From Chloroflexota bacterium (GTDB lineage: Bacteria > Chloroflexota > Anaerolineae > Promineifilales > Promineifilaceae): DNA of 34,251 nucleotides. Positions within the stretch are counted from its first letter, which is position 1, and each line of letters begins with the position of its first letter. Of this stretch, positions 26,963-34,004 are shown in pieces. The position numbers and the translations under genes are program-made. The notes below the pieces were generated by a model, which made no database searches, was not told the origin of the DNA, and worked only from the letters and a program-made list of their open reading frames with translations. Location: contig JAJRVV010000151.1 of the NCBI GenBank assembly GCA_024277135.1, forward strand, positions 1-34,251, read 5' to 3'.

Positions 26963-27013
26963 TACTCCAGGAGGGAAATTTTACAGGTCTTTAGGATTTC
27001 ATGGTATTGGCAT
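26956..27013. promoter_or_regulatory. Inverted repeat overlapping the transporter -35 box (candidate operator)
   Basis: ATGCCAATAC (26956-26965) and GTATTGGCAT (27004-27013) are perfect 10-base inverted arms 38 bases apart. GGCATATGCC (26951-26960) is a further palindrome at the same spot. The placement suits a repressor or activator that responds to amino acid supply. Confidence 0.45.
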
Positions 27014-27100
27014 TCGTGGTGAGTGGCGGGTATCTGAAATAACTTAGGGCACACGGCCGTTACGACCATGCGCCCCAATAAGTTGAATAGCCTATTTCAG

Positions 27101-27397
27101 TTAAATCTTCAAAACGGAATCGTCAGCGCCAAAGCTGTTGGGCAGGTATTCATCGGCGGCCCAATCATTTTCCCAACGTCCGCCATCCAGCAGGTAGCGG
27201 AAGCGGTAGGCGTTGTTGGCGGGCAGCGAAAGCGTCAGGCTGAAACTGCCATCCTTTAACTTTTTCATCACATGGGATTCTTCGCTCCACTCGTTGAAAT
27301 CGCCGCAAAGCACGGCCGTTTCCGCTTCTACTTTGGCCGGCAACTTAAACGTCACCCGGCAAAACCCGCCTGTTTTTGAATAACTCTTCTTTAACAT
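27101..27397 (-). CDS. Small stand-alone CBM48 / isoamylase early-set-like protein
   Basis: 98 residues from ATG 27397, with AAGGAG six bases upstream. The fold signature of the glycogen-binding early-set domain is present: FKLPAKVEAETAVLCGDFNEWS, a central SLTLSLPANNAYRFRYLLDG strand pair, and an acidic WAADEYLPN end. Such domains bind alpha-glucans or mediate contacts in branching enzymes and AMPK-like proteins; here there is no enzyme domain. It starts 10 bases after the ParB-like gene, so they share an mRNA. A longer frame to 27466 would overlap that gene and has no ribosome site. Confidence 0.8.
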   Translation of the reverse strand: MLKKSYSKTGGFCRVTFKLPAKVEAETAVLCGDFNEWSEESHVMKKLKDGSFSLTLSLPANNAYRFRYLLDGGRWENDWAADEYLPNSFGADDSVLKI

Positions 27398-27407
27398 TTT
27401 ATGCTCC

Positions 27408-28364
27408 TTATTCTTCCTCTGACCGGGCGTCCACATCAGGGTTGGCCAGAGGGGGTAACTTTTCACTACCTAACAGACGCCGCACCTGCCGCACAACCTT
27501 ACCCAGCCCCCCGGCGTCATATTGCTCGGCCACTGTTTGGGCCAGGTCTGTCAGGTTGTCATAATCGCCATACATCGCCCGCAAAGGTTCCCGGCGCAGC
27601 GAAAACCAGGCGAACAAATCCGCTTCCGTTCGCCCCGGAAACGCATCCATCAGGCCTGAATCCTTGATGATTTGCACCGTAGGCAGGTAAATCATCTCAT
27701 ACCAGGCCAAAACTGCCTCATCATACGGCATTTTCTCATCATCAATCAATGAGAGCGTCTCTTGCAACACCTGGATTTGGGTTAACAATTCCGTATGCCG
27801 CCCTGGCGAAGTGAAGCGGATATTATGATCGGGAACCTGTTCATCCAGGCGGGTGCGCGCCATAAAATTCCGCATTCCTAATTCGATGAGCAACTCGTCT
27901 AATTTCGTGTCTGGTTCAACGCTGATTTCTTCGGGAAACTGCCATACATTGGCTTCAATGGTCGGCATTTCCATTTGCCGGGCCACCGAGACGCGGTGAT
28001 TGCCGTCTTTGACGAAATAAACATTGCCTACCTGATACAAATCAACCGGCGGCCAGCCCTGGGCGCTGGACAGGGATTCCACATTGACCCATCTCTCTTG
28101 CAAACTGTCGTTCAGCGGCAAGAATTGGCGGGTGAATTCCCGGTAACGGCCGACGCTGCCCACGATGGCGTCCAGAGGCGCTTCCTGAATGCCGCGATAC
28201 AGCGGGCTTTGTTGGCGCAGTTGGCTGCGCACGGCGTCAAATGGCAGCAACGTCGTTTCCCGGCCTGTCAAACGAGCCGACATGCGTTCTCGATTGGCCT
28301 GCCGCCGGGCGCGTTGAAATCGTTGCACGGCCGCGCTGCGGGTTGATGGTTGAATTTCACTCAT
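27408..28364 (-). CDS. ParB/sulfiredoxin-like fold protein
   Basis: 318 residues. A basic N-terminal helix (FQRARRQANRERM) precedes a domain with SVGRYREFTRQFLP, PPVDLYQVGNVYFVKDGNHRVSVAR and IEANVWQFP. The DGNHR motif with preceding beta strand is typical of the ParB N-terminal/sulfiredoxin superfamily, whose members bind or hydrolyse nucleotides. The C-terminal half (about 170-318) is helical and unassigned. No helix-turn-helix or parS-like site was seen, so chromosome partitioning is unlikely. I use ATG 28364; the frame extends to 28418, but that extension is encoded by the inverted repeat 28395-28453. It is coupled to the CBM48 gene. Confidence 0.68.
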   Translation of the reverse strand: MSEIQPSTRSAAVQRFQRARRQANRERMSARLTGRETTLLPFDAVRSQLRQQSPLYRGIQEAPLDAIVGSVGRYREFTRQFLPLNDSLQERWVNVESLSSAQGWPPVDLYQVGNVYFVKDGNHRVSVARQMEMPTIEANVWQFPEEISVEPDTKLDELLIELGMRNFMARTRLDEQVPDHNIRFTSPGRHTELLTQIQVLQETLSLIDDEKMPYDEAVLAWYEMIYLPTVQIIKDSGLMDAFPGRTEADLFAWFSLRREPLRAMYGDYDNLTDLAQTVAEQYDAGGLGKVVRQVRRLLGSEKLPPLANPDVDARSEEE

Positions 28365-28394
28365 AGCTTCGGTAGTTTCAGTAGATATAAAATC

Positions 28395-28453
28395 TGCCAC
28401 GAATTGCACAAATTTCACGAATTAAGCTCTTGTTTTTCGTGCAATTCGTGGCA
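28395..28453. repeat. Inverted repeat between the ParB-like gene and psuG
   Basis: TGCCACGAATTGCAC (28395-28409) pairs perfectly with 28439-28453. ATTCGTGGC is also repeated directly within 28444-28461. The rest of this 272-base divergent gap is AT-rich with a possible TATACT at 28531-28536 facing psuG; no gene was seen in it. Confidence 0.6.
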
Positions 28454-28636
28454 TTCGTGGCGAAAATCTTGATTTACTGAGTTTATGAATCTGCGATGGT
28501 GGTGACAACGGATAAGTTGTTAGAATACACTATACTGAACTTTGGGCAGAATGTCTATTTGAAGGATGGGGGCGAAAGTTGATCGTTTGTGGGAATTTGG
28601 GGATGATTGGGGAAAATTATATGATGAGGCGATTCG

Positions 28637-29539
28637 ATGGATTTTGTTTTTGTGGATGAAGTGAAAGCGGCATTGGCGGATGGGGAACCGGTGGTGGCTT
28701 TGGAAAGTACGGTGATCACGCATGGGCTGCCTTACCCGCAGAATTTGGAAACGGCCGTCGCCATGGCAACGGCCGTGCGTCAGGGTGGGGCTGTTCCAGC
28801 TACTATCGCCATTATCCAGGGGCAGATTCACATTGGCTTGACAAAGGCCCAGTTGGATTATTTGGCGGCACGGGAGGGCACGGCCGTGCGCAAATGCAGC
28901 CGGCGGGATATCCCTTTGGCGGTGGCTGGCGGCGCGGATGGGGCGACTACCGTCGCCGGCACGATGATTTTGGCGCATCGAGCGGGCATTCCCATTTTTG
29001 CCACTGGCGGCATCGGCGGCGTCCATCGCGGCCACCCCTTCGACATCAGCGCCGATTTGTTGGAATTGGGGCGCACGCCGGTCACGGTCGTCAGCAGCGG
29101 CGCTAAATCCATCCTCGATTTGCCCGCCACCCGCGAGGTGCTGGAGACGCAGGGCGTGCCGGTCATCGGCTATGGCGCCGATGTGATGCCCGCCTTTTTC
29201 TCGCGCAGCAGCGGGCTGCCGGTAGACGGCCGTCTGGACACCCCGGCGCAAGTGGCCGCCCTCATTCGCGCCCACCACGCCTTGAAGCTGCAAAATGGCA
29301 TCCTGGTGACGGTCCCCGTGCCCGAAGCGGACGCCTTTGACCCGGACGAAGCGGAAGCGGCCATCGCCCAGGCCACGCGGGAAGCGGACGAGCAGGGCAT
29401 TGACGGCCCGGCGGCGACGCCCTGGCTGCTGCGCCGGGTGGCGCAGCTGACCGACGGCCGCAGCCTGCGGGCTAACACAGCCCTTTTGCAGAACAACGGC
29501 CGTGTGGCGGGACAAATTGCGGCCGCCTTATCCAGATGA
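28637..29539 (+). CDS. psuG: Pseudouridine-5'-phosphate glycosidase
   Basis: 300 residues, normal family length. It splits pseudouridine 5'-phosphate into uracil and ribose 5-phosphate (reversibly), salvaging modified RNA nucleosides. Landmarks: ALESTVITHGLPYP with Glu23, VRKCSRRD, GATTVAGTM, FATGGIGGVHRG, metal-binding Asp140 and the imine-forming Lys157 in SSGAKSILDL; the 17-residue spacing of Asp140 and Lys157 matches the E. coli enzyme (Asp149/Lys166). GAGG precedes ATG 28637. No pseudouridine kinase gene is adjacent. Its last 12 bases overlap the convergent vapC. Confidence 0.95.
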   Translation: MDFVFVDEVKAALADGEPVVALESTVITHGLPYPQNLETAVAMATAVRQGGAVPATIAIIQGQIHIGLTKAQLDYLAAREGTAVRKCSRRDIPLAVAGGADGATTVAGTMILAHRAGIPIFATGGIGGVHRGHPFDISADLLELGRTPVTVVSSGAKSILDLPATREVLETQGVPVIGYGADVMPAFFSRSSGLPVDGRLDTPAQVAALIRAHHALKLQNGILVTVPVPEADAFDPDEAEAAIAQATREADEQGIDGPAATPWLLRRVAQLTDGRSLRANTALLQNNGRVAGQIAAALSR

Positions 29540-29950
29540 GGGCGCGCCTGCCAGCCACTCAATGTCAATCAAACGCGACGTCGCGGCAAACTCCGGGTCG
29601 CCGGTGAGCAATGTCGCCCGCAGCTCCTGGGCCAGCGCGGCGGCGAAAGCGTCTGCGTATGAGAGTTTTTGGCGGGCTTTGATGTGCGCCGCCGCTAAAA
29701 CGCGGGGCTGGTCAACCGATGCTAACTGGACGGCCGTTTCTTCCAGATATGCCAAAATCACCCGCAATTTCTCCGCCCCCCAGCGGCGTTCCACGATATA
29801 AGCCAGTTCGCCCAAATTGATCAAGCTGAGAAAAAGCTGCGTTTCCTCTGTTTCCGCCTGACGCAACAACGCCTCAACCCGATCCGCGCCAGCTTCGTTG
29901 TTAAGCAGCGCCAGCAGCGCGTAACTATCCAGCGCGTAACGATTGCTCAA
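29528..29950 (-). CDS. vapC: PIN-domain ribonuclease toxin, VapC family
   Basis: 140 residues, the usual size. The acidic metal site is intact: Asp8 (ALDSYALLALL), Glu48 (NLGELAYI), Asp100 (SYADAFAAA) and Asp118 (TGDPEF). VapC toxins are site-specific RNases that cut tRNA or rRNA. The gene starts inside the last codons of the antitoxin gene (26-base overlap), the typical coupled arrangement. Its 3' end overlaps psuG by 12 bases. Confidence 0.9.
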   Translation of the reverse strand: MSNRYALDSYALLALLNNEAGADRVEALLRQAETEETQLFLSLINLGELAYIVERRWGAEKLRVILAYLEETAVQLASVDQPRVLAAAHIKARQKLSYADAFAAALAQELRATLLTGDPEFAATSRLIDIEWLAGAPSSG

Positions 29951-30191
29951 CCCGCGCCTCCTCGTTTTGTTTGGCCTGGTTTCGCTCTGCCATCAGGTCA
30001 GCGGTTAATGATGGGCCGTCAGCCAACATGCCGCGCAATGTGCCAATGGGGTCTTTGGGCAGTGGAACCACAGCTAAAACGCCGCCATAATCCACGATTC
30101 GCACCTGATCGCCGGGTTTTAGGTCGTATTTTTGGCGAAAGATTTTAGGAATGACGATCCAACCTTTTTGGGAAACGACGGCCGTTTTCAT
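29925..30191 (-). CDS. vapB: AbrB/MazE-type antitoxin of the VapBC module
   Basis: 88 residues. The N-terminal 45 residues are a swapped-hairpin AbrB DNA-binding domain (VVSQKGWIVIPKIFRQKYDLKPGDQVRIV). The charged C-terminal part, with an AERNQAKQNEEAR helix, is expected to wrap the toxin. It neutralises VapC and represses its own operon. ATG 30191 follows GGTGG, and the gene lies directly beside a palindromic promoter, fitting autoregulation. Confidence 0.9.
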   Translation of the reverse strand: MKTAVVSQKGWIVIPKIFRQKYDLKPGDQVRIVDYGGVLAVVPLPKDPIGTLRGMLADGPSLTADLMAERNQAKQNEEARVEQSLRAG

Positions 30192-30207
30192 AGCAACACC
30201 ACCTGAT

Positions 30208-30240
30208 TTGTATATATAATAATGAAATAAGTATATACAA
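30208..30240 (-). promoter_or_regulatory. vapBC promoter with palindromic operator
   Basis: TTGTATATA (30208-30216) and TATATACAA (30232-30240) are perfect 9-base inverted arms 15 bases apart, 17 bases before vapB. On the - strand one arm gives a -35-like TTGTAT and the other a -10-like TATATA, so bound VapB would block the polymerase. Confidence 0.6.
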
Positions 30241-30302
30241 TTTAACGACCTTTATCAACTTACGCGGCTGTTCCGCCTTTATCTAGTTTGGTGGTAATCG
30301 AG

Positions 30303-30308
30303 TATAAT
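30303..30308 (+). promoter_or_regulatory. -10 box before rph
   Basis: Perfect TATAAT 35 bases before the rph start; no good -35 is visible at 16-18 bases. Confidence 0.4.
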
Positions 30309-30342
30309 GGCGTTCTATCCCAGTTATCATGAGGTTAAAGCA

Positions 30343-31065
30343 ATGACTCGATCTGACGGCCGTACCCCTAACCAACTCCGCCCCATTTCCTTTGAGATCG
30401 GTTTTACCCGCTGGGCTGAAGGCTCCGTCCTCGTCAAATTTGGAGATACCCATGTGCTGTGCAATGCGACCGTGGACGACACCCTGCCCGGCTGGCTGCG
30501 CCGCGCCCCGGAACCACACGGCTGGCTCACGGCCGAATACGCCTTGCTGCCCCGCAGTACCCATCGCCGCGTTCAGCGGGAAAAACGATGGCCCAAAGGT
30601 CGCACCCAGGAAATCGCCCGGCTCATCGGCCGCAGCTTGCGCATGGCGGTAGACCTCAAACAGTTGGGGCGGCGGCAGGTGATCGTGGATTGCGACGTGT
30701 TGCAAGCGGATGGCGGCACGCGCGCGGCCGCCATCACCGGCGGCTGGCTGGCGGTTAAACTGGCTTTGCAGCCGCTCATTGACGCCGGAGAACTGCCGCC
30801 ATCGGTGTTCGCTCACCAGGTGGCGGCCGTCAGCGTGGGGCTGGTGGATGGCGCGCCGCTGCTGGATTTGCCGTATGATGAAGATGTGCGGGCGGAAGTG
30901 GATTTGAATGTGGCGATGACGGCCGTGGGCCAGATCATCGAAATCCAGGGAACTGGCGAAAAAGCGCCCTTTGCCCGCCGCCAACTCGATCAACTCACAG
31001 ACCTGGCCGCCGCCGGGATTCAACAACTTTGCCAGTTCCAACAGGATGCGTTGAGCGGTGCATAA
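30343..31065 (+). CDS. rph: Ribonuclease PH
   Basis: 240 residues, matching the family. It trims tRNA 3' ends phosphorolytically. Landmarks: SDGRTPNQLRPISFE at the start, TAEYALLPRSTHRR, the phosphate-binding GRTQEIARLIGRSLR, DCDVLQADGGTRAAAITG, and DLPYDED...DLNVAMT near the end, then EIQGTGEKAPF. ATG 30343 has GAGG at 30331-30334; the frame opens at 30307 but would run through the ribosome site. It has its own -10 box and seems monocistronic. Confidence 0.95.
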   Translation: MTRSDGRTPNQLRPISFEIGFTRWAEGSVLVKFGDTHVLCNATVDDTLPGWLRRAPEPHGWLTAEYALLPRSTHRRVQREKRWPKGRTQEIARLIGRSLRMAVDLKQLGRRQVIVDCDVLQADGGTRAAAITGGWLAVKLALQPLIDAGELPPSVFAHQVAAVSVGLVDGAPLLDLPYDEDVRAEVDLNVAMTAVGQIIEIQGTGEKAPFARRQLDQLTDLAAAGIQQLCQFQQDALSGA

Positions 31066-31112
31066 ACAGGCTGGCGATCCACCCATCAGCATGACCCCAT
31101 TTCCCCCAACTC

Positions 31113-31121
31113 TGTTATAAT
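31113..31121 (+). promoter_or_regulatory. Extended -10 promoter of the amidohydrolase gene
   Basis: TGTTATAAT is an extended -10 element (TG, one base, TATAAT). No strong -35 is seen, which suits this promoter type. Confidence 0.55.
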
Positions 31122-31170
31122 CCCCTTCCATTTACTCGTTACCAATGTGGCAAACATTCTGGTGAAATTA

Positions 31171-32355
31171 ATGACCCGACCTGACTTTAGAGAAGAGGCA
31201 GCCGCCTTGTTCGATGAAACCGTCGCTATGCGGCGGGATTTTCACAAATTCCCTGAACTTGGCTTCTGCGAAACCCGCACCTCGGCGTTAGTGGCGCAGC
31301 GGTTGACCGATTTGGGGTTGGAAGTACAGCCAGGCGTGGGCCAGACAGGTGTGGTGGGCCTGTTAGAAGGCGTCGAACCGGGGCCGACCGTCTTGCTCCG
31401 GTTTGACATGGACGCCTTACCCATCCAGGAAGAAAGCGGCCACGATTACATTTCCACCAATCCCGGCGTGATGCACGCCTGCGGCCATGATGGACACATG
31501 GCAATGGGGTTAACCATCGCCAAAATGATGACCAAATACCAATCTGGCATGGCGGGAACGCTCAAGTTTATGTTTCAACCGGCCGAAGAGGGGCTTGGCG
31601 GCGCGTTTGCCATGATGGCCGATGGCGTTCTCAAAAACCCTAAACCGGATGTGGCGTTTGCCATGCATGTGTGGACGCCGGAGCCGTTTGGCAATGTGCG
31701 GGTGGTGACGGGGCCGTGTATGGCCTCGTCAAGCGTGTTCACCATCACGGTGCAGGGGAAAGGGGGGCATGGGGCCGCGCCCCATCTGGCGGTAGACCCG
31801 ATTTTGGCGGCGGCGCAGATCATCACCGCTTTGCAAAGCATCGTCAGCCGGAATGTGAATCCGCAAGACAGCGTGGTGGTCTCGATTGGGCAGGTCGAAG
31901 CCGGCGCCACCTTTAACGTCATTCCCGACAAGGCGGTCATGAAAGGCACGGTGCGGAGTTATGATGAGGACATGCACCGGAAAACATATCGCCGTATTTT
32001 GGAGATGGCGAAGTTTATGGCGCAGTCGTTTAACTGTACCGCTTCGATGGAGACGGTGGCGATTGTGTCGGCGGTGAATAATGCCCCGGAGCCAACGGCC
32101 GTCGTCCACGAAGCGGCGGCAAAAATCATGGGGGACGATCATATAAGTACTCGCCGCACCATGGCTTCTGAAGATATGGGGTATGTGCTGGAAGAAATCC
32201 CCGGCTGTTACTTTTTTGTGGGCGCGGGGGATGACGGCCGTTTCTCCTACTCCCACCACCATCCCAAATTTGATTTCGATGAGCGAGCCATGATCAATGG
32301 CATGGCCATCATGGCCGAAACCGTCGCCAGCTATGTTTTGAAGGATGAGGGGTGA
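31171..32355 (+). CDS. M20-family amidohydrolase (hippurate/N-acyl amino acid hydrolase-like)
   Basis: 394 residues from ATG 31171; GTG 31147 would add 8 residues but has no ribosome site, while GGTGA precedes the ATG. Metal and catalytic motifs of peptidase family M20D are in order: LRFDMDALPIQEE, MHACGHDGHMAM (Cys and His ligands), FQPAEEGLGGA, FAMHVW, the lid segment GKGGHGAAPHLAVDP, and SHHHPKFDFDE at the end. It hydrolyses an N-acyl or amide bond of an amino acid derivative in the cytosol; the substrate is unknown. Its last codons run into the heptamer repeats before cofD, 6 bases away, so it may share an mRNA with the F420 genes. Confidence 0.9.
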   Translation: MTRPDFREEAAALFDETVAMRRDFHKFPELGFCETRTSALVAQRLTDLGLEVQPGVGQTGVVGLLEGVEPGPTVLLRFDMDALPIQEESGHDYISTNPGVMHACGHDGHMAMGLTIAKMMTKYQSGMAGTLKFMFQPAEEGLGGAFAMMADGVLKNPKPDVAFAMHVWTPEPFGNVRVVTGPCMASSSVFTITVQGKGGHGAAPHLAVDPILAAAQIITALQSIVSRNVNPQDSVVVSIGQVEAGATFNVIPDKAVMKGTVRSYDEDMHRKTYRRILEMAKFMAQSFNCTASMETVAIVSAVNNAPEPTAVVHEAAAKIMGDDHISTRRTMASEDMGYVLEEIPGCYFFVGAGDDGRFSYSHHHPKFDFDERAMINGMAIMAETVASYVLKDEG

Positions 32356-32357
32356 AG

Positions 32358-32413
32358 AAGGATGAAGGATGAAGGCAGAAGGCAGAAATCCAAAATCCAA
32401 AATCCAAAATCAC
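32358..32413. repeat. Heptamer tandem repeat, 8 units in three flavours, at the cofD start
   Basis: In one register: AAGGATG x2, AAGGCAG x2, AAATCCA x3, AAATCAC. One more AAGGATG lies at 32341-32347. The cofD start codon (32362-32364) is inside the first unit. Confidence 0.9.
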
Positions 32414-33339
32414 AAATCGTCTGCCTGGCTGGCGGCGTGGGCGGGGCTAAACTGGCGGATGGCCTGGCCCGCATCCTGCCGCCGCAAAACCTGACCATTA
32501 TCGTCAATACCGGCGATGATTTTGAGCATTTGGGGCTTACCGTTTGCCCTGACCTGGATACGGTGATGTACACGCTGGCCGGCGTCGCCAATCCCGAAAC
32601 GGGCTGGGGCCGGGCTGGCGAATCCTGGGTGACGATGGCCGAAGTGAGCAGATTAGGCGGGCCGGATTGGTTTAGCCTGGGCGATCTGGATTTGGCGGCC
32701 CATTTGACCCGAACGGCGATGCTGCGGGATGGCGAACCGCTGACGGCCGTCACTCGCCACCTCTGCCAAAAACTAGACATAAAACACAGCCTCTTGCCCA
32801 TGTGCGACCGGCCTGCCCCCACCCAGATCGAGAGCGACGGCCGTATCCTGCCTTTCCAGGAATGGTTTGTCAAAGAGCGGTGGCAGCCGCCGGTGACGAA
32901 AGTGATATTGCCTGAAGACGCGCGGGCGACGACGGCCGTCATCCGCGCCCTGGAGAACGCCGGCCTGGTCATCATCGCCCCCTCCAACCCCTTTGTCAGC
33001 ATTGATCCGATTCTCAACGTCTACCCCATCCGCGCCATGCTCATGGATTTGCCCCAGGCCGTCGTCGCCGTCTCCCCCATCATCGGCGGGCAGGCGGTCA
33101 AAGGCCCGGCGGCCAAGATGATGCAGGAGATGGGGTTGCCGGTCTCGGCGCGGGCGGCGGCCGAACATTACGGCGAGTTGTTGGATGGCTTTGTGTTTGA
33201 CGTTCAGGATGCGGGCCAACTGGATGGGGCGAATGTGGCCCAGTTATCGGTTGATACCTGGATGCGCGCCCAGGAAGATCGCGTCCGGCTGGCGCAAGAC
33301 GTGTTAACTTTTGCCCGCTCATTAGCCGTTGCGACATGA
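32362..33339 (+). CDS. cofD: 2-phospho-L-lactate (or phosphoenolpyruvyl) transferase, F420 biosynthesis
   Basis: 325 residues. CofD/FbiA joins the activated lactyl (or enolpyruvyl) phosphate to the deazaflavin Fo, giving F420-0 or its dehydro form. Landmarks: LAGGVGGAKLADGL (22-35), IIVNTGDDFEHLGLTVCPDLDT, SLGDLDLAAHLTRT, the IIAPSNPFVSIDPIL strand-loop and SPIIGGQAVKGPAAKMM. Residues 1-18 are translated from heptamer repeats and are not part of the family core, which begins near residue 19. No clean ribosome site other than the purine-rich repeat (AAGGATG...) precedes the ATG. The stop overlaps the cofC start (ATGA, 33336-33339). Confidence 0.94.
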   Translation: MKDEGRRQKSKIQNPKSQIVCLAGGVGGAKLADGLARILPPQNLTIIVNTGDDFEHLGLTVCPDLDTVMYTLAGVANPETGWGRAGESWVTMAEVSRLGGPDWFSLGDLDLAAHLTRTAMLRDGEPLTAVTRHLCQKLDIKHSLLPMCDRPAPTQIESDGRILPFQEWFVKERWQPPVTKVILPEDARATTAVIRALENAGLVIIAPSNPFVSIDPILNVYPIRAMLMDLPQAVVAVSPIIGGQAVKGPAAKMMQEMGLPVSARAAAEHYGELLDGFVFDVQDAGQLDGANVAQLSVDTWMRAQEDRVRLAQDVLTFARSLAVAT

Positions 33340-34004
33340 GTATTCATCCTTCATCCTTCATCCTTCATCCTTCTGTTTGGGCGATTGTGCCGGTGAAGCG
33401 GCTGTGGCAGGCGAAACAACGGCTGGCGGCCGTTCTCGCGCCGGCGGAACGGGCCGGGCTGATGCGGCAGATGGCGCAGCATACGCTGGCCGTCTTGCAG
33501 GAGACGCCGGACGTTGACCGGACCGTCGTCATCAGCAGCGACGCCGATGTGCTGTCGCTGGCGCAGCGTATGGGCGCGCTGACGTTGGATGAAGGGGAGG
33601 CAGTGGGGTTGAATACGGCCGTCACCCGCGCCACCGATTTTGCTGCTGCCCAGGGCGCCGAGTCTATCCTCATCCTCCCCGCCGACCTGCCCTTTTTGTG
33701 TCCGGCCGATGTGCAGGAGATGCTCCCCTGGAACGGCGGCCTCACCATTTGCGGAGATCGTTCGCATAGCGGGACTAACGCTCTGTTGTTGCCCTTGCCC
33801 ACATCCTTTTGTTTTTGTTACGGCCGTGACAGTTACCGCCAACATTTGCAAGAAGCGGCGCGATTAGGCATGATCGCTCACACCGTTTTCATTCCCGGCA
33901 TCCAATTTGACCTGGATACCGAGCAAGATTGGCAAAACTACCTAATCATGAACCATGAACAAGTAACTGTTAGGAACGAGAAGCAATTAACTTTCCCGCT
34001 GTAG
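33336..34004 (+). CDS. cofC: 2-phospho-L-lactate / phosphoenolpyruvate guanylyltransferase, F420 biosynthesis
   Basis: 222 residues. CofC/FbiD makes the GDP-activated donor used by CofD. Landmarks: IVPVKRLWQAKQRLA near the start, VVISSDADVL, LILPADLPFL (metal-binding Asp), then GTNALLLPLP and the FCYGRDSYRQHLQEA helix, all typical of the family. Residues 1-13 are encoded by the TTCATCC repeat array and the family core begins at about residue 14. Overlap with cofD by ATGA indicates coupled translation. No cofE or Fo synthase gene is in the window. The C-terminal 20 residues after DWQNYL are not conserved in my knowledge of the family. Confidence 0.9.
   Translation: MSIHPSSFILHPSVWAIVPVKRLWQAKQRLAAVLAPAERAGLMRQMAQHTLAVLQETPDVDRTVVISSDADVLSLAQRMGALTLDEGEAVGLNTAVTRATDFAAAQGAESILILPADLPFLCPADVQEMLPWNGGLTICGDRSHSGTNALLLPLPTSFCFCYGRDSYRQHLQEAARLGMIAHTVFIPGIQFDLDTEQDWQNYLIMNHEQVTVRNEKQLTFPL
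33343..33370. repeat. Heptamer tandem repeat, 4 units (TTCATCC), at the cofC start
   Basis: Four exact TTCATCC units. They are the reverse complement of the AAGGATG/GGATGAA units before cofD, so cofD is flanked by inverted arrays with at least 18 bases of perfect complementarity. They encode residues 3-12 of CofC. Confidence 0.92.

Larger units (their letters stand above)
397..33827. repeat. Dispersed palindromic octamer ACGGCCGT, 48 copies
   Basis: Exact copies found by eye include 397, 1936, 2347, 5135, 6443, 9427, 11059, 11107, 13954, 18033, 18749, 18884, 18959, 19079, 19159, 19252, 19645, 20293, 21793, 23362, 25904, 27053, 28751, 28769, 28880, 29226, 30178, 30356, 32234, 32743, 32837, 32932, 33615 and 33820 (start positions). 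They occur in all reading phases, on genes of both strands, and between genes. Confidence 0.88.

Noticed and set aside
28365..28418. Upstream start of the ParB-like gene
   Set aside because: The extension is encoded by an inverted repeat and has no ribosome site; ATG 28364 starts near the conserved part.
28520..29515. Long - strand open frame opposite psuG
   Set aside because: PsuG is unmistakable on the + strand; the opposite frame is Arg/His/Gln-rich and typical of an antisense shadow.
30283..31131. Long - strand open frame opposite rph
   Set aside because: RNase PH motifs on the + strand explain the region.
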